Positions 29,906 through 32,600 of a stretch of DNA of 32,600 nucleotides are shown in pieces. The translations under genes and the position numbers were made by a program. The notes under the pieces were generated by a model. It searched no databases and was not told where the DNA came from. It saw only the letters and a program-made list of their open reading frames with translations. Origin of the DNA: Burkholderiales bacterium. Its GTDB lineage: Bacteria; Pseudomonadota; Gammaproteobacteria; Burkholderiales; SG8-39. Location: the NCBI GenBank assembly GCA_022844545.1, contig JALHLN010000008.1, forward strand, positions 1 to 32,600, read 5' to 3'. Each line of letters starts with the position of its first letter. Position 1 is the first letter of the stretch.

Positions 29906-30840
29906 TGCGCGTTCTTGTCACCGGCGCCAGCGGCTTTGTCGGCGTCAACCTCGTCGAGGCGCTGCTGGCGCGCGGCCACGAGGTGGTCGCGATGTCGCTG
30001 GATGCCTACCCGGGACCGGGCCGCATGACGGAAATCCGCGGCGACACGACCGACACCGCGTTGGTCGAGCGCGTCATGCGCGAGCATCGCATCGAGGCGG
30101 TGTGGCATGGCGCGGCGATCACCGCCGGCGCGGAGCGCGAGAAGCGGGAAGCGAGCCGCATCGTCGAGGTGAACCTGCTCGCGACGGTGCGTGCGCTCGA
30201 AGCCGCGGCGCGCGCCGGCGTCCGGCGCTTCCTCTATCCCAGTTCCTCGGCCGTCTACGGCAACACCGCGTTCGAAAGCGCAGGACCGGTGAGCGAGGAC
30301 GCGCCGCTGCGGCCGATGAACCTGTACGGCATCACCAAGGTCGCGGCCGAAGCCGCCGTGCTGCGCCTCGCGCCCGCGCTCGGGCTGGAGGCCTGCGCCG
30401 GCCGCATCAACGCGGTGTTCGGCCCCTGGGAGCGCGACACCGGGCTGCGCGACACGCTTAGCCCGCACCTGCGGCTGGCCGGCTTCGCGAAACAGGGAAA
30501 GGAAGCCATCCTCGCGCGCGGCGCCGAGCGCGACTGGGTGTATGCGCCGGACGTGGCCGATGCGTTCGTCGCCATGCTGGAGGCGAAGGCAGTGCCGCCT
30601 GTCGCCATGAACATCTCGATGGACCGGCTCTGGCCGCTGGAAATCATGGCGCGGGCGCTGCCCGGGCTGAAGTGGCGCTACGCGGGGGAAGGCGAGGAAG
30701 CGAACCTGGGCTACGGCGGCCCGATCGACCGCCCTCGCCGGGCGCTGCCGCCCGCCCTCATCAAGGAGCGGCTGGGCTGGTCGCCGGCGCACACGCCGGA
30801 GAGCGCCTGCGCCGACTTCGCCCGCCGCCTCAGCCGCTGA
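29905..30840 (+). CDS. NAD-dependent epimerase/dehydratase (extended SDR)
   Basis: MRVLVTGASGFVGVNLVEAL; YPSSSAVYGN; YGITKVAAE; RINAVFGPWE. Confidence 0.92.
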   Translation: MRVLVTGASGFVGVNLVEALLARGHEVVAMSLDAYPGPGRMTEIRGDTTDTALVERVMREHRIEAVWHGAAITAGAEREKREASRIVEVNLLATVRALEAAARAGVRRFLYPSSSAVYGNTAFESAGPVSEDAPLRPMNLYGITKVAAEAAVLRLAPALGLEACAGRINAVFGPWERDTGLRDTLSPHLRLAGFAKQGKEAILARGAERDWVYAPDVADAFVAMLEAKAVPPVAMNISMDRLWPLEIMARALPGLKWRYAGEGEEANLGYGGPIDRPRRALPPALIKERLGWSPAHTPESACADFARRLSR

Positions 30841-31504
30841 CCCGCCCGCCGGGCATCAATTCGTCCAGTTCGGCCGCCACTTCCATGGGGTTGAGGTCCG
30901 GGCGCGGGATGGTCACGCTGGAGTTGACGCAGGCGTAGTCGAAATAGCCCAGCCGCGCCATGGGCCGGTAGCGGGCGATGTCCACCAGCCCGTCGGTCAG
31001 GATGCGCTCATCCAGGTGAATGCCGATCACCTCGCCGATGACGATGTTGTTCTCGATCGGCGGCGCGTCCGTGGGCAGGCGCAGCGCGGTGACCAGCCTG
31101 CACTCCAGCGCTACCGGCGACTCGGCCACGCGCGGCGCCTTCACCTTGACGCAAGCCGCCTTGGTCAATCCGGCGCGCTCGAACTCGTCGACGCCGGCCG
31201 CGAAATGCGCCGAGGTCAGGTTCATCCGCTCGCGCAGCTCCCAGGTCACCATGTTGACGACGAACTCCTGGGTCTCGATCGCGTTGGCGTAGCTGTCCTT
31301 GGCGCCGCCCTCGGGCTTGGGCCCGATCGGGGCGAACATCACCATCGGCGGGAAGTCCGCGACGCCGTTGAAGTAGCTGAACGGCGCCAGGTTGGCGACA
31401 CCCTCGCGCGACAGCGTGGAGACCCAGCCGATCGGCCGCGGCACGACGATCGCCTTCCACGGATTGAAGCGCAGCCCGTGATGCCGCGGATCGTCGATGT
31501 ACAC
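30830..31504 (-). CDS. Flavin reductase family protein (FMN-binding split barrel)
   Basis: GTG start at 31504; HHGLRFNPWKAIVVPRPIGWVSTLSREGVANLAPFSYFNGVADFPPMVMF; EFVVNMVTWELRERMN. Confidence 0.9.
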   Translation of the reverse strand: MYIDDPRHHGLRFNPWKAIVVPRPIGWVSTLSREGVANLAPFSYFNGVADFPPMVMFAPIGPKPEGGAKDSYANAIETQEFVVNMVTWELRERMNLTSAHFAAGVDEFERAGLTKAACVKVKAPRVAESPVALECRLVTALRLPTDAPPIENNIVIGEVIGIHLDERILTDGLVDIARYRPMARLGYFDYACVNSSVTIPRPDLNPMEVAAELDELMPGGRVSG

Positions 31505-31517
31505 GCGGCCCAGGCGC

Positions 31518-32600
31518 CTAGCGCGGCGCCCCGGAGGTCGTCATCTGCGCCGGCAGCCAGCTGACGATCTGCGGGAAGTACCAGATCAGGAACACCGCCA
31601 CGCACATCATCAGGAAGTACGGCAGCGCCGCCATGGCAATGTAGGGCAGGTCGCGCTTGGTGAGGCCCTGGATGACGAACAGGTTGAACCCGACGGGCGG
31701 CGTCACCAGCCCCATCTCGACCACGAAGATCATGTAGATGCCGAACCACAGCGGGTCGATCTTCGCCGCCTCGATCACCGGCATCAGCACCGAGGTGGTG
31801 AGCACCACCACCGAGATGCCGTCGATGAAGCAGCCCATCACGATCATCAGCAGCGTCAGCACCAGCAGGATCTCCCCGGGCGAGAAGCCCTGCTCGCCCA
31901 CCATGGAGGCGAGCTGGCGCGGGATGCCGGTGAAGCCCATGGCGCCGGTGAGGAACATGGAGCCGGCGAGGATGAAGAAGATCATGCAGTTGGTGCGCAC
32001 CGCGGCGTAGACGCTGTCCAGGAACGACTGCCAGGTGAGCGTGCCGGTCCACCAGGCGATCGCGAACGAGCCCATCAGGCCGACCGCGGCGGCCTCGGTG
32101 GCGGTGGCGATGCCGAAGTAGATGGAGCCGATGACGCCGGCGATCAGCACCACCACCGGGATCAGTTCCCGGGAGGCGCGCAGCTTCTGCGCGAACGTGG
32201 TTGCCGCGTCCGGCGCCGGGATGCGCTCCGGGTGCCAGGCGGAGTCCACCATGATCCAGCCCGAGAACAGCGCCATCAGCAGCGCGCCGGGCAGCACGCC
32301 GGCGATGAACAGGTGGGTGATCGGCACGTCGGCGGCGACGCCGTAGACGATCATGATGAGCGAGGGCGGGATCAGGATGCCCAGCGTGCCCGAGCCGGCG
32401 AGCGAGCCCAGCACGATGCGGTCGTCGTAGCCGCGCTTGGTCAGCTCGATGACCGTGATGCGGCCGATGGTGGCGGTGGTCGCGGTGGAGGAACCCGAGA
32501 CCGCGGCGAAGATGCCGCAGGCGAGCACGTTGGTGTGCGCGAGTCCCCCGGGGAGCTTGCGCATCCAGGGCGCGAGGCCGGCGAACATCTGGTCCGCCAG
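31518..32600 (-). CDS. TRAP transporter large permease (DctM-like); partial at right edge
   Basis: CGIFAAVSGSSTATTATIGRITVIELTKRGYDDRIVLGSLAGSGTLGILIPPSLIMIVYG; multiple hydrophobic segments; reading frame open to window end. Confidence 0.93.
   Translation of the reverse strand: MADQMFAGLAPWMRKLPGGLAHTNVLACGIFAAVSGSSTATTATIGRITVIELTKRGYDDRIVLGSLAGSGTLGILIPPSLIMIVYGVAADVPITHLFIAGVLPGALLMALFSGWIMVDSAWHPERIPAPDAATTFAQKLRASRELIPVVVLIAGVIGSIYFGIATATEAAAVGLMGSFAIAWWTGTLTWQSFLDSVYAAVRTNCMIFFILAGSMFLTGAMGFTGIPRQLASMVGEQGFSPGEILLVLTLLMIVMGCFIDGISVVVLTTSVLMPVIEAAKIDPLWFGIYMIFVVEMGLVTPPVGFNLFVIQGLTKRDLPYIAMAALPYFLMMCVAVFLIWYFPQIVSWLPAQMTTSGAPR

Noticed and set aside
30844-30854. GCCCG-C-CGGGC inverted repeat as a terminator
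   Set aside because: Loop too short, inside the flavin reductase 3' coding end, no U-tract; likely GC-rich coincidence.

Overview
High-GC bacterial (probably betaproteobacterial/Burkholderiales-like) catabolic gene cluster. The minus strand carries a nearly gapless 23-gene unit (about 24520 down to 1). It has six Bug/TctC-type periplasmic solute-binding protein genes interleaved with cytosolic enzymes: N-carbamoylsarcosine-amidase-like hydrolase, AMP-ligase, SDR, M24 peptidase, two MmgE/PrpD, amidohydrolase, two MDR oxidoreductases, FAD oxidoreductase, alpha/beta hydrolase, NIPSNAP, D-2-hydroxyacid dehydrogenase, isochorismatase-like, aconitase, ICL/PEPM lyase and a CoA-binding acyl-CoA synthetase. 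No TctA/TctB membrane subunits are visible. A divergent LysR regulator (TTG start) leads a plus-strand unit of CobW GTPase, hydantoinase/dihydropyrimidinase, OYE-type flavoenzyme and NAD-epimerase. A convergent flavin reductase and a partial TRAP DctM permease close the window. Points of most interest: (i) a methylcitrate/dimethylmalate-like enzyme set without a citrate synthase; (ii) three enzymes in one operon whose canonical catalytic residues are replaced (isochorismatase-like Cys to Ala, alpha/beta-hydrolase Ser to His, amidohydrolase HxH lost); (iii) the Bug expansion, including one with a degenerate pocket motif; (iv) a lower-GC three-gene block coinciding with gene boundaries; (v) a compact divergent control region with a perfect T-N11-A dyad and a 5-codon ORF whose stop overlaps the LysR TTG start. 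No RNA genes, CRISPR arrays or transposases were recognised. All calls are by reading motifs; no searches were run.
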